Assembly: GCF_902374955.1 (NCBI RefSeq) | Contig: NZ_CABKRX010000113.1 | Span: forward strand, 1 to 64,000 | Origin: Bacillus massilioanorexius | GTDB taxonomy: Bacteria > Bacillota > Bacilli > Bacillales > DSM-1321 | Reading direction: 5' to 3' | Length of the DNA stretch: 64,000 bases | Shown here: one piece after another, positions 7,290 to 16,059 of the stretch | How the letters are laid out: each line of letters begins with the position of its first letter | How positions within the stretch are numbered: position 1 is the first letter of the stretch | Position numbers and translations under genes: made by a program | The notes under the pieces: generated by a model | What the model was told of the DNA's origin: nothing | The model's database searches: none | The model's input: only the letters and a program-made list of their open reading frames with translations

Positions 7290-8675
7290 TTAACTCACCT
7301 GTTCAATATTTTGTTCTGACAATGGTTCTTGCTTCGGATGAATAAAGCTCTTTTTCATCCATTTTTTAGATTTCCATCTATGAAGCATCAGAATTCCACG
7401 TAGCCATTCATCGGCTATGAAGGCTATCCATATTCCGAATAATCCCCAACCAAGATAAATACCAAGGAAGTATGACAGCGTTACAGAAACACCCCACATC
7501 GATAGAATGCCAACGATTACCGGGAATCGTACATCGCCAGTAGCACGTAATGAATTAATGATAACAATATTAAAGGCTCTGCCAGGCTCTAATATAATCG
7601 TCATCCACATTAAGAGGCTTCCGATAAGCAAGATGCTTGGATTGTCTGTAAAGATTGAAAGCAAAGGCTTTGAGAAGATGGCAAAGACGAGCGCACAAAG
7701 AAAGGATATTAGAATAGACAGTCGTAGACTTTTTAAACAACGACTATAGGCTTCGTTATACTGTCTTGCTCCTATTTGATGGCCAATTAAGATTTGGGTT
7801 CCCTGAGCTAGTGCTATAGCAAATAGGTAGATAAACATCATTAAATTTGTCGTATATACTCTTGTAGTTAAAGCTTCTGTACCAAGTGATGTAATGAAAA
7901 ATGTAATAACCATTTGAGAACCATTATAAGAAAGCTGTTCACCAGCTGCTGGTATACCGATTTCTAATAGGTTTTTTAAATGAACAAATGGCATTTTAAA
8001 CACTTTGAAAAATTCTAGTTTTTGAGGGATGCGTTTTACTAATAGAATCATAATAACGACAAAACCTATGAATCTACTGAAGCTAGTTGAAATGGCAACA
8101 CCTTCTACTCCTAGAACAGGGAATCCAAATGGTCCAAAAATAAATAAATAGTTTCCTATAATATTTAATATATTCATTCCAATTGTGACAAACATAGAAT
8201 CACGAGTAAAGCCGTAGCTTCGAATAATAGCCCCAGCAGTCATAATGATTGCCTGCATGAAAGAAAATCCACCAACAATACTTAAGTAAGAGTCGGCCTC
8301 GCCCATTAATTCCGGAGGTAAATCCATTAGTTGCAAGAGATTACGGCTAGCTAAGAAGACAGAGATACTCAATACTAATCCAAATAATAAATTGGTTACT
8401 AAGGAAATAACAGATATTTGTGCAGCAGCCAATGGATTTTTTGCTCCTAAATTTTGAGCGACTAGGATTGCTGTACCAGCTGCAATAAAACCAAACATGA
8501 CTATAACGAGTGATAAAATTTGGTTTGATACTCCAACAGCAGCAACTGAGTTATCAGAGTATAAACTAAGCATTAACGTGTCGGCATTCCCCATAAGCAT
8601 ATAAAGGAAGAATTCGATAAATAATGGCCAAGTCAATGAGAATAAAGATAAGTTTTTATGATTATTAATGGTCAT
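7290..8675 (-). CDS. MATE family efflux transporter
   Basis: About 461 residues, twelve spans, MATE family: PLFIEFFLYMLMGNADTLMLS in span 1, VGVSNQI in span 2 and the second-half repeat IGIPAAGEQLSYNGSQM. MATE proteins export cationic drugs or metabolites using Na+ or H+ gradients; substrate unknown. I start at ATG 8675 (AAGGAGAAATAT upstream). The frame is open to 8825, but that extension has no ribosome site and encodes an unlikely 50-residue leader. The gene is monocistronic with its own terminator downstream. Confidence 0.87.
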   Translation of the reverse strand: MTINNHKNLSLFSLTWPLFIEFFLYMLMGNADTLMLSLYSDNSVAAVGVSNQILSLVIVMFGFIAAGTAILVAQNLGAKNPLAAAQISVISLVTNLLFGLVLSISVFLASRNLLQLMDLPPELMGEADSYLSIVGGFSFMQAIIMTAGAIIRSYGFTRDSMFVTIGMNILNIIGNYLFIFGPFGFPVLGVEGVAISTSFSRFIGFVVIMILLVKRIPQKLEFFKVFKMPFVHLKNLLEIGIPAAGEQLSYNGSQMVITFFITSLGTEALTTRVYTTNLMMFIYLFAIALAQGTQILIGHQIGARQYNEAYSRCLKSLRLSILISFLCALVFAIFSKPLLSIFTDNPSILLIGSLLMWMTIILEPGRAFNIVIINSLRATGDVRFPVIVGILSMWGVSVTLSYFLGIYLGWGLFGIWIAFIADEWLRGILMLHRWKSKKWMKKSFIHPKQEPLSEQNIEQVS

Positions 8676-8997
8676 ATATTTCTCCTTGAAAATGTACTGT
8701 CTTGATGAATAGGAAAGAATAAATTTGATGAATATGGTTATTGGATAGGTTGAAAATGTATGTTTTATTAGTGTGTGGATGAATCCACATTTACTCATAT
8801 TATTATGATTAAGGAAGAGATGCAATGAGTTTTTTAATAAAAAAATTAGTAATAATATGCAATCAAAATGATTTGGGATATGTCTAGACGTAAAACAAAA
8901 GAAGTAGTTTTTCTTTTGGGTATAGAGTTATTTCATTTCGACTCTAGTTTTTATTCAACGAATCATTTTACAACAAGATTTTTTTATTTCGTAAGTT

Positions 8998-9062
8998 TTC
9001 CCCGCTACAGGATGCTTGCTTTACGTGGAACGGTCAGTAGTTCTGCACCTTCCGATCAATTA
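8998..9062. repeat. Degenerate, internally deleted Bacillaceae intergenic repeat
   Basis: CCCGCTACAGGATGCTTGCT, ACGTGGAACGGTC and GCACCTTCCGATCAAT match, in order, conserved blocks of the long GC-rich repeat found across Bacillaceae (from memory: ccgctacagg..cttgctttccgcggg..ggtc ... gtgccttccgctccaatc). The middle is missing. A fuller relative is at 12402. Confidence 0.5.
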
Positions 9063-9142
9063 CGATTTAATATATAAAAGAGTCAATTTAATGAAATAAT
9101 GACAAAATTATTATAAAAACCCATATTTAACTATTTTATTGT

Positions 9143-9170
9143 TTGACGATACCCACTTTAAAGAGATAAT
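9143..9170 (+). promoter_or_regulatory. Probable sigma-A promoter of GH13-like gene
   Basis: TTGACG (9143-9148), 16-base spacer, GATAAT (9165-9170), about 40 bases before the GTTGAACA start region with its GGGGGAGCGG ribosome site. Confidence 0.45.
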
Positions 9171-9209
9171 CTTAAAAGCGTAGTAGATAATGAACAGGGG
9201 GAGCGGAAG

Positions 9210-10682
9210 TTGAACAAAAAGGTGTTATATGTGTTACTTGTTCCATTTCTTCTTTTCTATTGCTTACCAGTTCAAGCACTGGAAAAAGAAGAAAGATTAT
9301 GGCAGGATGAAACAGTTTATTCCATATTAGTGGATCGTTTTTTTAATGGTGATTCTAAAAATGACAATAAAGTAAATACTCAAGATTTATATGCATATAA
9401 CGGTGGCGACTTCCAAGGTATTATTGATAAACTTGATTATTTAAAGGAATTAGGTTTTACGACGATTTCTTTGTCATCTATTTTTGATAATGAAGAAAAT
9501 AGCTATCAAGGTCAAAAAGTAATAGATTATTATAAAACGGAAGAGCATTTTGGCAGTTTAAATACATTTAAAAAGCTTGTGAAGGAAGCACATAAACGTG
9601 ATTTAAAGATAATGATAGAGTTTGTGGCTGATTCAGTTAGCGCAAAGCATGCTTGGACAAAAGATGCTACGAAGAAGAATTGGCTAATGGAAAATACAAA
9701 GCTAAATTATTCTAATCCTGAAGTACAAAAGTATGTAGTGGATGTTGCTAAATGGTGGATTAACGAAACCAACATCGATGGATATTATATAAACAATGTT
9801 ATGGATGTTCCACAAGAATTTTGGATGGAATTTTCAAAAGAAATTAAGGCTGTGAAGACTGATTTCTTTATCGTGGGAAATACATCTTCTAAGCAATTAA
9901 ATCAAACTGCTACTTATCAGAAGTTTGGATTTGATGGCATGGTGAATTCACCATTAATTTCTTTTCAACGAGATGCATTTAGCAAGGTAGATGTGAATAT
10001 GAATGCAGCTTTAAAAACTACTGAAGAAAGTATAGAAATCTATGAAGATTCAAATCAAAATGCAACTGTACTAGATGACCAATTGTTACCTAGATTTACA
10101 AGAGATATAGTTGATCATAAACAAAATCCAGGTACAAGATGGAAATTAGCTCTTACTTATTCATATACCACACCGGGAATTCCCTTTATATTTTATGGTT
10201 CAGAAATTGCACTTGATGGTGGTGACGTTCCTGATAATAATAGATTAATGGGATTTAAGGCAGATAAAGAATTAATAGATTATATGACTAAATTAGGTGA
10301 GCTCAGACAACAATTACCTGCTTTAACTAGAGGCACTTTCGAACTTCTATTTCAAGAAGATGGTTTAGCTGTTTATAAAAGAATGTACAAAAATGAAGTG
10401 ATAGTAGTTGTAATAAATAATACATCAAAAACTCAAAACGTTACTTTAAGTAGCGAGCTAATAGAGAACAATAAAGAATTACGAGGTTTATTAGCAGGAG
10501 ATTTAGTACGTGAGGATGATAGAAAATATGAAATCGTAATCGATCGAGAAAAAGCAGAGATTTATGCTCTCGCAGACAAAACAGGTATTAAAATTGGATA
10601 TATTTCTGCCATTATTGCTGTATGGGTTGTATTTGCATTGTTCATCTTTCTCGTAATGAAACGTTCTAATAGAAATTCATAA
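9210..10682 (+). CDS. Membrane-anchored GH13 alpha-amylase-like protein lacking catalytic residues
   Basis: 490 residues: signal peptide (1-23), GH13 barrel with B domain, C-terminal beta domain (about 385-455) and a C-terminal membrane span (about 462-483) ending KRSNRNS. So it is surface-exposed and tethered. The scaffold is clear (QDETVYSILVDRFFNGD, AYNGGDFQGIIDKLDYLKELGF, TPGIPFIFYGSEIALDGG). However, all four GH13 signature regions are altered. Region I is EFVADS (137-142) instead of DxxxNH; region II GYYINNV has Asn195 for the nucleophile Asp. Region III IVGNTS has Asn224 for the acid/base Glu. Region IV VLDDQL has Gln291 and Leu292 for His-Asp. The domain-B stretch before NPEVQKYV is also shortened. 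A sugar-binding or structural role is inferred; hydrolysis is very unlikely. Start is TTG 9210. Confidence 0.88.
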   Translation: MNKKVLYVLLVPFLLFYCLPVQALEKEERLWQDETVYSILVDRFFNGDSKNDNKVNTQDLYAYNGGDFQGIIDKLDYLKELGFTTISLSSIFDNEENSYQGQKVIDYYKTEEHFGSLNTFKKLVKEAHKRDLKIMIEFVADSVSAKHAWTKDATKKNWLMENTKLNYSNPEVQKYVVDVAKWWINETNIDGYYINNVMDVPQEFWMEFSKEIKAVKTDFFIVGNTSSKQLNQTATYQKFGFDGMVNSPLISFQRDAFSKVDVNMNAALKTTEESIEIYEDSNQNATVLDDQLLPRFTRDIVDHKQNPGTRWKLALTYSYTTPGIPFIFYGSEIALDGGDVPDNNRLMGFKADKELIDYMTKLGELRQQLPALTRGTFELLFQEDGLAVYKRMYKNEVIVVVINNTSKTQNVTLSSELIENNKELRGLLAGDLVREDDRKYEIVIDREKAEIYALADKTGIKIGYISAIIAVWVVFALFIFLVMKRSNRNS

Positions 10683-10837
10683 GTTATAGTACAACAAAGA
10701 CTTAAAATAATTTAAGAGATCTTTTATGATTAGAACGATCTTTCTATTGTTTGTAAAAAATTTAAAATGATGTCGGTCGCTATGTAAAACGTATAACATC
10801 AGCTTTGTTAAAGAAATATAAAATACACTAACAATTT

Positions 10838-10908
10838 TTAAAAAAACGCCATATAAAGCGTAGGGGCTGTCTGAAAAGTGATCAGAAATTACTTTTCAGA
10901 CAGCTCCT
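10838..10908 (-). terminator. Double-hairpin terminator of the dicarboxylate symporter gene
   Basis: Minus strand: GGAGCTGTCTGAAAAGT - loop - ACTTTTCAGACAGCCCC, then a second small hairpin ACGC-TTTATAT-GGCGT running into TTTTTTT. Same family as 7213, 16799, 31450 and 31662. The rest of the 10683-10917 gap has a weak AGATC/GATCT hairpin near 10720-10740 that may end the GH13-like gene. Confidence 0.8.
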
Positions 10909-10917
10909 TTTTATATA

Positions 10918-12216
10918 TTAAGAAGATCTGGCTTCAGTTGAAGGTGTATTTATTATTTCCGTTTCATTCTTTGGTTGATCAACAGTAGGTTGTGGATTTG
11001 GATTAAATTCGTTTTCCATTTTTGATACAACTACTGTTGCTACACTGTTACCAATTAAATTAGTAATTGCGCGAGCTTCTGACATGAATCGGTCAACACC
11101 TAATAAAAGAGCAATACCTTCTACAGGAATCATAGGGAAGGCTGCTAACGTAGCAGCTAATGTAATAAACCCAGATCCAGTAACACCTGCGGCCCCTTTA
11201 GATGTTAGCATTAAAACCCCTAATAAATAGATTTCTTGCCAAATAGTTAGGTCAACACCATATGCTTGTGCAATAAATATAGCAGCCATAGATAAGTAAA
11301 TGGAGGTGCCATCAAGATTAAATGAGTAGCCAGTTGGGACAACTAATCCAACAACTTGCTTTGAGCATCCAAAGTTTTCTAAACGTTTCATAATACCTGG
11401 TAAAGCAGATTCAGAAGAAGATGTTCCAAGAACTAATAGGATTTCTTCTTTAATATAAGCAATGAATTTAAAAATGTTAAAACCGAAGAATTTTGCAATA
11501 CTACCTAAAACGATAAAAATGAATAGGAACATTGTTAAATAGACGGATCCCATAAGCTTACCAAGGTTAATAAGAGATTCAATTCCGAAGTTTCCAATTG
11601 TATATGCCATTGCGCCAAAAGCAGCAAGTGGTGACAGCTTCATAACCATATTGACTATTTTAAAGAATATTTCTGATACATTTTCAAAGAATGTAATAAC
11701 CGGTTTTGCTTTTTCACCAATAGAAGCAGCTGCAAGACCGAATAAAACAGCAGAGAAGAGAACTGGGAGTAATTGTCCGCTAGCAAGAGCACCAATTACA
11801 TTCTCTGGAATAATGCTCATAATAAAGTTTACAAATCCATGCTCACTTTCAGCAGCTTGTTGAGTATATTGAGAAATGTCTCCTCCACTAATATTGTCTG
11901 TGTTTAACCCTTTACCTGGTTGAATAATATTAACTACGATAATACCAATTGCTAATGCAATAGTAGAAATAATTTCAAAATATATTAATGCTTTTCCCCC
12001 GATAGTTCCAACCTTTTTTAGATTTCCCATACTGCCAATTCCGATTACTACAGTTAAGAAGATAATTGGAGCAATCAGCATTTTTATTAACTTAATGAAG
12101 ATATCGGCTAATACTTTCAGTTGTGCACCGAATTCTGGGAAGATAGCACCTACTAAAATACCAACAAGAATACCTGTAATAACTTGTACTGTAAGATTTT
12201 TGAAGTTTATCTTCAA
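10918..12216 (-). CDS. dctP: C4-dicarboxylate/glutamate:cation symporter (DAACS)
   Basis: 432 residues of the DctA/GltP family: KMLIAPIIFLTVVIGIG, the serine-rich re-entrant loop LGTSSSESALPG, then GYSFNLDGTSIYLSMA and GVDRFMSEARAITNLIGN. These are the substrate and cation sites of the family. It imports succinate, fumarate and malate (or glutamate/aspartate) with H+ or Na+. Start is TTG 12216 with AGAGGGG upstream. The adjacent DctB receptor and DctSR two-component system match the B. subtilis dctB-dctS-dctR-dctP set, which favours the C4-dicarboxylate assignment and control by DctR. Terminator directly downstream. Confidence 0.82.
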   Translation of the reverse strand: MKINFKNLTVQVITGILVGILVGAIFPEFGAQLKVLADIFIKLIKMLIAPIIFLTVVIGIGSMGNLKKVGTIGGKALIYFEIISTIALAIGIIVVNIIQPGKGLNTDNISGGDISQYTQQAAESEHGFVNFIMSIIPENVIGALASGQLLPVLFSAVLFGLAAASIGEKAKPVITFFENVSEIFFKIVNMVMKLSPLAAFGAMAYTIGNFGIESLINLGKLMGSVYLTMFLFIFIVLGSIAKFFGFNIFKFIAYIKEEILLVLGTSSSESALPGIMKRLENFGCSKQVVGLVVPTGYSFNLDGTSIYLSMAAIFIAQAYGVDLTIWQEIYLLGVLMLTSKGAAGVTGSGFITLAATLAAFPMIPVEGIALLLGVDRFMSEARAITNLIGNSVATVVVSKMENEFNPNPQPTVDQPKNETEIINTPSTEARSS

Positions 12217-12401
12217 AGTTAACCCCTCTTTTCGTTATGACTGTTACCGCTTTCATATTATTGTTATATAATAGCTGAAAAAAATAGTTCTGTGTTATTA
12301 TGGTTATAAAGGTCTTTTTGGTCTTTTTGGTCATGAATAGAAAGTTTCATAATCTAAGAGTAGGTAAGTACATTTTTAAATATTTGGTTTTGTTATAGTT
12401 C

Positions 12402-12546
12402 GTTGTTGATTTGACTCCAATCCGTTCGCTTTTCATGGGCGTTTGTTAGCATCCTTGCTCATTTACACTGTGGGCATTGTCTTTATTGCTTCTCCCATAG
12501 GAGTCTCACGGATTTCTGTCTATTTTGTCTATTAAAAAATCAACAG
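12402..12546. repeat. Long Bacillaceae intergenic repeat (MITE/REP-like)
   Basis: Ends are GTTGTTGATTT and AAATCAACAG in inverted order. Inside: CCAATCCGTTCGCTTTTCAT, GGGCGTTTGTTAGCATCC, CTGTGGGCATTGTC, CTCCCATAGGAGTCTC and ACGGATTTCTGTC. This block order is that of the dispersed element seen in many Bacillaceae genomes (from memory). It fills most of the 12217-12617 gap between the symporter and uspA. No ORF lies inside. Confidence 0.6.
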
Positions 12547-12617
12547 TATCGTATAATAGAGATGAATATTTAAAAAAGTGGAAATTTAGATAGTTAATAG
12601 AATGGGAGGATAAGTTT

Positions 12618-13055
12618 ATGAGTGAACAGTATAAGAACATACTTGTTGCAGTGGATGGTTCAGATGTATCTAATAAAGCTTTTCAAAAAGCGATTCATAT
12701 TGCATTGAGAAATCATGCGAAATTGATTATTGCAAATGTGGTAGACCCTGTTACATCTCCTGGAATGGAAGGATATCATAAATCAATATTGGAATCTTGT
12801 AGGAAATACGGAGAAAAACTTTTAGATGTACATAAACAAGAAGCCATTGATGCAGGCTTAGATCAAGTTATAACAGAAATAGAATTTGGCTCTCCTAAAG
12901 TGAAACTAGTAAAAACAATTGCTAAAAAACATGAAATCGATTTGATTGTTTGTGGAGCACAAGGATTGAATGCAGCAGAACGTTTTGTATTAGGAAGTGT
13001 TTCTGAATACATTGTTCGTCACGCTAATTGTGACGTAATTGTTGTTCGTCAATAA
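12618..13055 (+). CDS. Universal stress protein UspA family
   Basis: 145 residues, a single Usp domain: NILVAVDGSDVSNKAF at the N-terminus, the ATP-binding motif G-2x-G-9x-G(S) visible as GAQGLNAAERFVLGSVSEYI, and the ending CDVIVVR. Such proteins bind ATP and rise under stress or starvation; the specific role is unknown. Ribosome site GGGAGG. The gene stands alone, next to the dicarboxylate genes, and ends in a strong terminator. Confidence 0.9.
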   Translation: MSEQYKNILVAVDGSDVSNKAFQKAIHIALRNHAKLIIANVVDPVTSPGMEGYHKSILESCRKYGEKLLDVHKQEAIDAGLDQVITEIEFGSPKVKLVKTIAKKHEIDLIVCGAQGLNAAERFVLGSVSEYIVRHANCDVIVVRQ

Positions 13056-13075
13056 TATGAAAGAGAAATAGTATA

Positions 13076-13112
13076 AAGCTGCTTTGATTATAGTTATCAG
13101 AGCAGCCTTTTT
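13076..13112 (+). terminator. Terminator after uspA-family gene
   Basis: GCTGCTTTGAT - tatagtt - ATCAGAGCAGC followed by CTTTTTG. Confidence 0.85.
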
Positions 13113-13166
13113 GATGGAAAAAAGTACTGGTTAGAAACGATATAGTTTTGAAGAATGTTTTGTTGT

Positions 13167-13313
13167 CTATTTTAAGCGCCAAACGTCTTTGAGGACATAA
13201 GACAAGCCTATTAGAATGTCAAAACGCAACCTTCTAATAAGCTTGTGTATACTGAATGGGGATTTTACATGGTATAGGTCATAACGGCATTGCCATACGA
13301 AGTGGCTCTCCAT
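13167..13313 (-). CDS. Possible 48-residue ORF after dctB, unknown
   Basis: ATG 13313 follows the dctB stop by 10 bases. Its ribosome site AGGAG overlaps the dctB TAG (AAATAGGAGATACATC then ATG), so the layout suggests translational coupling. The product begins MESHFVWQCRYDLYHVKSPF and continues basic and aromatic (HKLIRRLRF, VLKDVWRLK). No family recognised. The DNA also holds an inverted repeat (ACAAGCTTATTAGAA against TTCTAATAGGCTTGT) within the ORF, which could instead be the dctB terminator or part of another element. Base composition is richer in G+C than the flanks. Confidence 0.35.
   Translation of the reverse strand: MESHFVWQCRYDLYHVKSPFSIHKLIRRLRFDILIGLSYVLKDVWRLK
13202..13247. repeat. 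Inverted repeat downstream of dctB
   Basis: ACAAGCCTATTAGAA and TTCTAATAAGCTTGT with one mismatch/bulge, loop about 15 bases. No U-tract on either strand. It lies inside the 48-codon ORF. Confidence 0.5.
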
Positions 13314-13323
13314 GATGTATCTC

Positions 13324-14367
13324 CTATTTCAATTCTTTTTGGATATCTTTAATTAAGTGTGAGTTGATCTCAGTTTGATAATGACTATACAACGGAGACC
13401 ATTTTTTGGTCCAAGCTTCTTTTTGCTTGTCGGTTAGTGTAATTATATTGATATCGGAATTTTGTAGAATTTTTTCTAAACTATCTTTATTCATTTGTTC
13501 AGATACTTTTAAATTCCATAAAGTTGTTTCATTGAGTGTCTCTATTAGTTGATTTTGAAGCTCTTTTGAAAGACTGTTCCAAAAGTCTTCATTCATCATG
13601 ACGGCATATCCTAAAAATCCATGATAGCTTAAGGTCATATATTGTTGTACTTTATAGAAGCCTTTTGAATATATATTTGAACTCGTATTTTCTCCTGCTT
13701 CGATTTGATGCTTTTCTAAGGATGAATATACTTGGTCAAAAGAAACATCAACAGGTTTCGCCTGTAATAATTGATATTGTTCTTGAAGCATTTGGCTAGA
13801 CATTGTTCTTATATGTACATTTTTAAAGTCTTCTGGTTTAATAAGCGGTCTATTGTTAGATGTCATATGCTTAAACCCGTTACTCCAGAGTGCTAAACCC
13901 TTTATATTCTCATTTTCCAACATATCTAATAGTTTCTTGCTGACATCTCCAGTGAAAAATTTATGAATGTCGTCATAGCTATTAAAGAGGTAAGGAAGGT
14001 CAAGTACCTGCCATTCAGGAATCATTTCTGTTACGTTAGAGATAGAAGGGGCAATCATTTGAATGTCTCCATGTTGCAGTGCATTCATTTCTTCGCTATC
14101 AGAATAAAGCATACTATTTGGATAAATTTCGACCTTTATTTTGCCATTCGTTTTTTTCTCAACTAGTTCAGCAAATTTACTTACGGCTAAACCTTTTGGT
14201 GTATTCTCAGCGACTACATGGCTGAAACGGATGACAATTTGTTCATGTAATCCTGCCTGTTCATAATCAACAGGAATGTCTGTCTTTTTTACGATGTCTT
14301 GTTTATAACCAATATATACAAGAAGTATGAGTATGACGAAGAAGGATGTTGCCATAAAGTATTTCAA
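13324..14367 (-). CDS. dctB: C4-dicarboxylate-binding protein DctB (TRAP-receptor type)
   Basis: 347 residues. An N-terminal membrane anchor (about 2-19, no lipobox Cys) is followed by a TRAP DctP-type receptor fold: IVIRFSHVVAENTPKGLAVSKFAELVEKKTNGKIKVEIYPN, LPYLFNSYDDIHKF and HMTSNNRPLIKPEDFKNVHIRTM. The conserved binding arginine lies in IRTM. No TRAP permease genes are adjacent. In B. subtilis DctB is described as a surface receptor that works with the DctS kinase to sense C4-dicarboxylates, and the divergent dctSR pair here supports the same role. Confidence 0.85.
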   Translation of the reverse strand: MKYFMATSFFVILILLVYIGYKQDIVKKTDIPVDYEQAGLHEQIVIRFSHVVAENTPKGLAVSKFAELVEKKTNGKIKVEIYPNSMLYSDSEEMNALQHGDIQMIAPSISNVTEMIPEWQVLDLPYLFNSYDDIHKFFTGDVSKKLLDMLENENIKGLALWSNGFKHMTSNNRPLIKPEDFKNVHIRTMSSQMLQEQYQLLQAKPVDVSFDQVYSSLEKHQIEAGENTSSNIYSKGFYKVQQYMTLSYHGFLGYAVMMNEDFWNSLSKELQNQLIETLNETTLWNLKVSEQMNKDSLEKILQNSDINIITLTDKQKEAWTKKWSPLYSHYQTEINSHLIKDIQKELK

Positions 14368-14467
14368 TATTCATTCACTCCGTATAATGTTAATCTTCTT
14401 AATATTCTATCATGTTTTTAAGTGTTACAATGAATGAAAACGTCTACTTCATGATAAGAGAGGATTA

Positions 14468-16057
14468 ATGAGCATGAGAAGAATTTCGATTAACTGGAAG
14501 ATAATGGCCCTTACTTTCTTCGTCATTGCTTTTTCATTTTTAGTTGCAGGTATATTTGTTTTAGGAAATGTACTTGATATAAAGGAAAAAGAGCTGAGTA
14601 CTCAAGCCATGTTGATGGCTCGAACTGTTTCTGAATTACCTGAAGTACAGAAGTATTTGAAAGAAGGCTCAGTTGGCGAAAATAACATTAATCCAATAGT
14701 TGAAAAAATTCGAGTCATTAACAAAGCAGATTACATTGTAGTCTTAAATATGGATCGAATCCGTCTCTCACATCCAGTGAAAAAAATGATCGGAACAAAA
14801 TCAAAAACAGCGGATGAAAGTGCTGCTTTTGTTGAGCATACTTATACATCAAAAGCAAAAGGGGAAGTTGGTACGGTAGTGCGAGCTTTCGTTCCAATAA
14901 TTGATGAACAACATAAACAGATTGGTGTTGTTGTTTGCGGGTATTTATTACCAACGATATGGGAGATAATCATGAGTATCAAAAAAGAAATTCTGATTAC
15001 TACTATGTTTTCTTTAATTTTTGGTGGTTGGGGAGCCTGGAGTCTAGCTCGACATATGAAAAGGCAAATGTTTGGACTTGAGCCTCATGAAATTGCCAAA
15101 ATATATGTTGAAAGAAACGAAACATTTAACGCAATGCATGAAGGGATTATTGCAATTGACAATCATTTAAAAGTAACAATCTTTAATAATAAAGCAAAAA
15201 AAATACTAGGTGTAAATCAAAAGGGAGATTTAATTGGTATGTCTATTTACGAGATTCTACCTGATTCACGTTTACCAGAAATACTAGATTATAATTATCC
15301 TATTTATAATAAAGAACTTCAAATTAATAATCATAATATTCTTAGTAACCGTATCCCTATCGAAGTCAATAATAGAACGGTTGGGGCAGTTGCAGTATTC
15401 CAAGATCGAACAGAAGTGAAAAAGCTTGCTGAGGAATTAACGGGAGTTAAGGCTTTTGTACAAGCGTTACGAATACAAAATCATGAGCATAAAAATAAGC
15501 TACATACAATTGCTGGACTTTTACAATTAGGAAATTATGATCATGCCTTGGAATATATTTTTCAGGTTAAAGAAGAACAAGAGGAATTAACGAAATTTTT
15601 AAACGAAAAAATAAAAGATGATAATCTGTCGGGATTGCTTTTAAGTAAAATCGGACACGGAAAAGAATTAGGCATTAAGGTCGAAATAGATAGGCATAGT
15701 CAATTAACAAGTTTTCCAAAGAATCTAGATCAGCATGATTTTGTTATTATCATTGGAAATCTAATAAACAATGCATTTGATGCTTTTCAAACAACTACAA
15801 TTGAAGATAAAAAAGTATTTATTAGCATTGATCAGGATGAAGCATTACTTTCTTTGTTAGTAGAGGATAATGGAATCGGAATGGATGAACAAACAGTTCA
15901 ACAAATATTTAAGCAAGGTTTTTCAACTAAAGGAGGAATCGAAAGAGGAATAGGACTATATTTAATCAACGAGATTGTAAAAAAAGGCAAGGGAACAATC
16001 GAGGTAGACAGCATTCCAAATGAAGGAACGAGCTTTCTCATTACTTTTGACATGTAG
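14468..16057 (+). CDS. dctS: Two-component sensor kinase DctS (CitA/DcuS type)
   Basis: 529 residues: membrane span 1 (about 11-32), extracytoplasmic sensor domain with the ligand-loop pattern DYIVVLNMDRIRLSHPVKKMIG, span 2 (about 170-190), cytoplasmic PAS domain (about 205-310), then the phospho-acceptor region in which the histidine lies in QNHEHKNKLHTI. An HATPase domain follows with NLINNAFDA and DNGIGM and the G2 box RGIGLYLI. This architecture is that of carboxylate sensors. It phosphorylates DctR, whose gene starts 2 bases after its stop. Start ATG 14468 has GAGAGGATTA upstream. Divergent from dctB. Confidence 0.88.
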   Translation: MSMRRISINWKIMALTFFVIAFSFLVAGIFVLGNVLDIKEKELSTQAMLMARTVSELPEVQKYLKEGSVGENNINPIVEKIRVINKADYIVVLNMDRIRLSHPVKKMIGTKSKTADESAAFVEHTYTSKAKGEVGTVVRAFVPIIDEQHKQIGVVVCGYLLPTIWEIIMSIKKEILITTMFSLIFGGWGAWSLARHMKRQMFGLEPHEIAKIYVERNETFNAMHEGIIAIDNHLKVTIFNNKAKKILGVNQKGDLIGMSIYEILPDSRLPEILDYNYPIYNKELQINNHNILSNRIPIEVNNRTVGAVAVFQDRTEVKKLAEELTGVKAFVQALRIQNHEHKNKLHTIAGLLQLGNYDHALEYIFQVKEEQEELTKFLNEKIKDDNLSGLLLSKIGHGKELGIKVEIDRHSQLTSFPKNLDQHDFVIIIGNLINNAFDAFQTTTIEDKKVFISIDQDEALLSLLVEDNGIGMDEQTVQQIFKQGFSTKGGIERGIGLYLINEIVKKGKGTIEVDSIPNEGTSFLITFDM

Positions 16058-16059
16058 GG

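Larger units (their letters stand above)
8676..9209. other. Gene-free stretch
   Basis: Upstream regions of the divergent MATE and GH13-like genes. No credible gene. It contains a degenerate Bacillaceae repeat (8998-9062) and the GH13 promoter. Confidence 0.6.

Noticed and set aside
8868..9077. 69-codon plus-strand frame between MATE and GH13-like genes
   Set aside because: Overlaps the degenerate Bacillaceae repeat, no ribosome site, low-complexity Phe/Ser-rich product.
12525..12557. Promoter of uspA-family gene (TTGTCT ... TATAAT)
   Set aside because: Spacer of 21 bases is too long; the -10-like TATAAT may be real but no -35 could be assigned.
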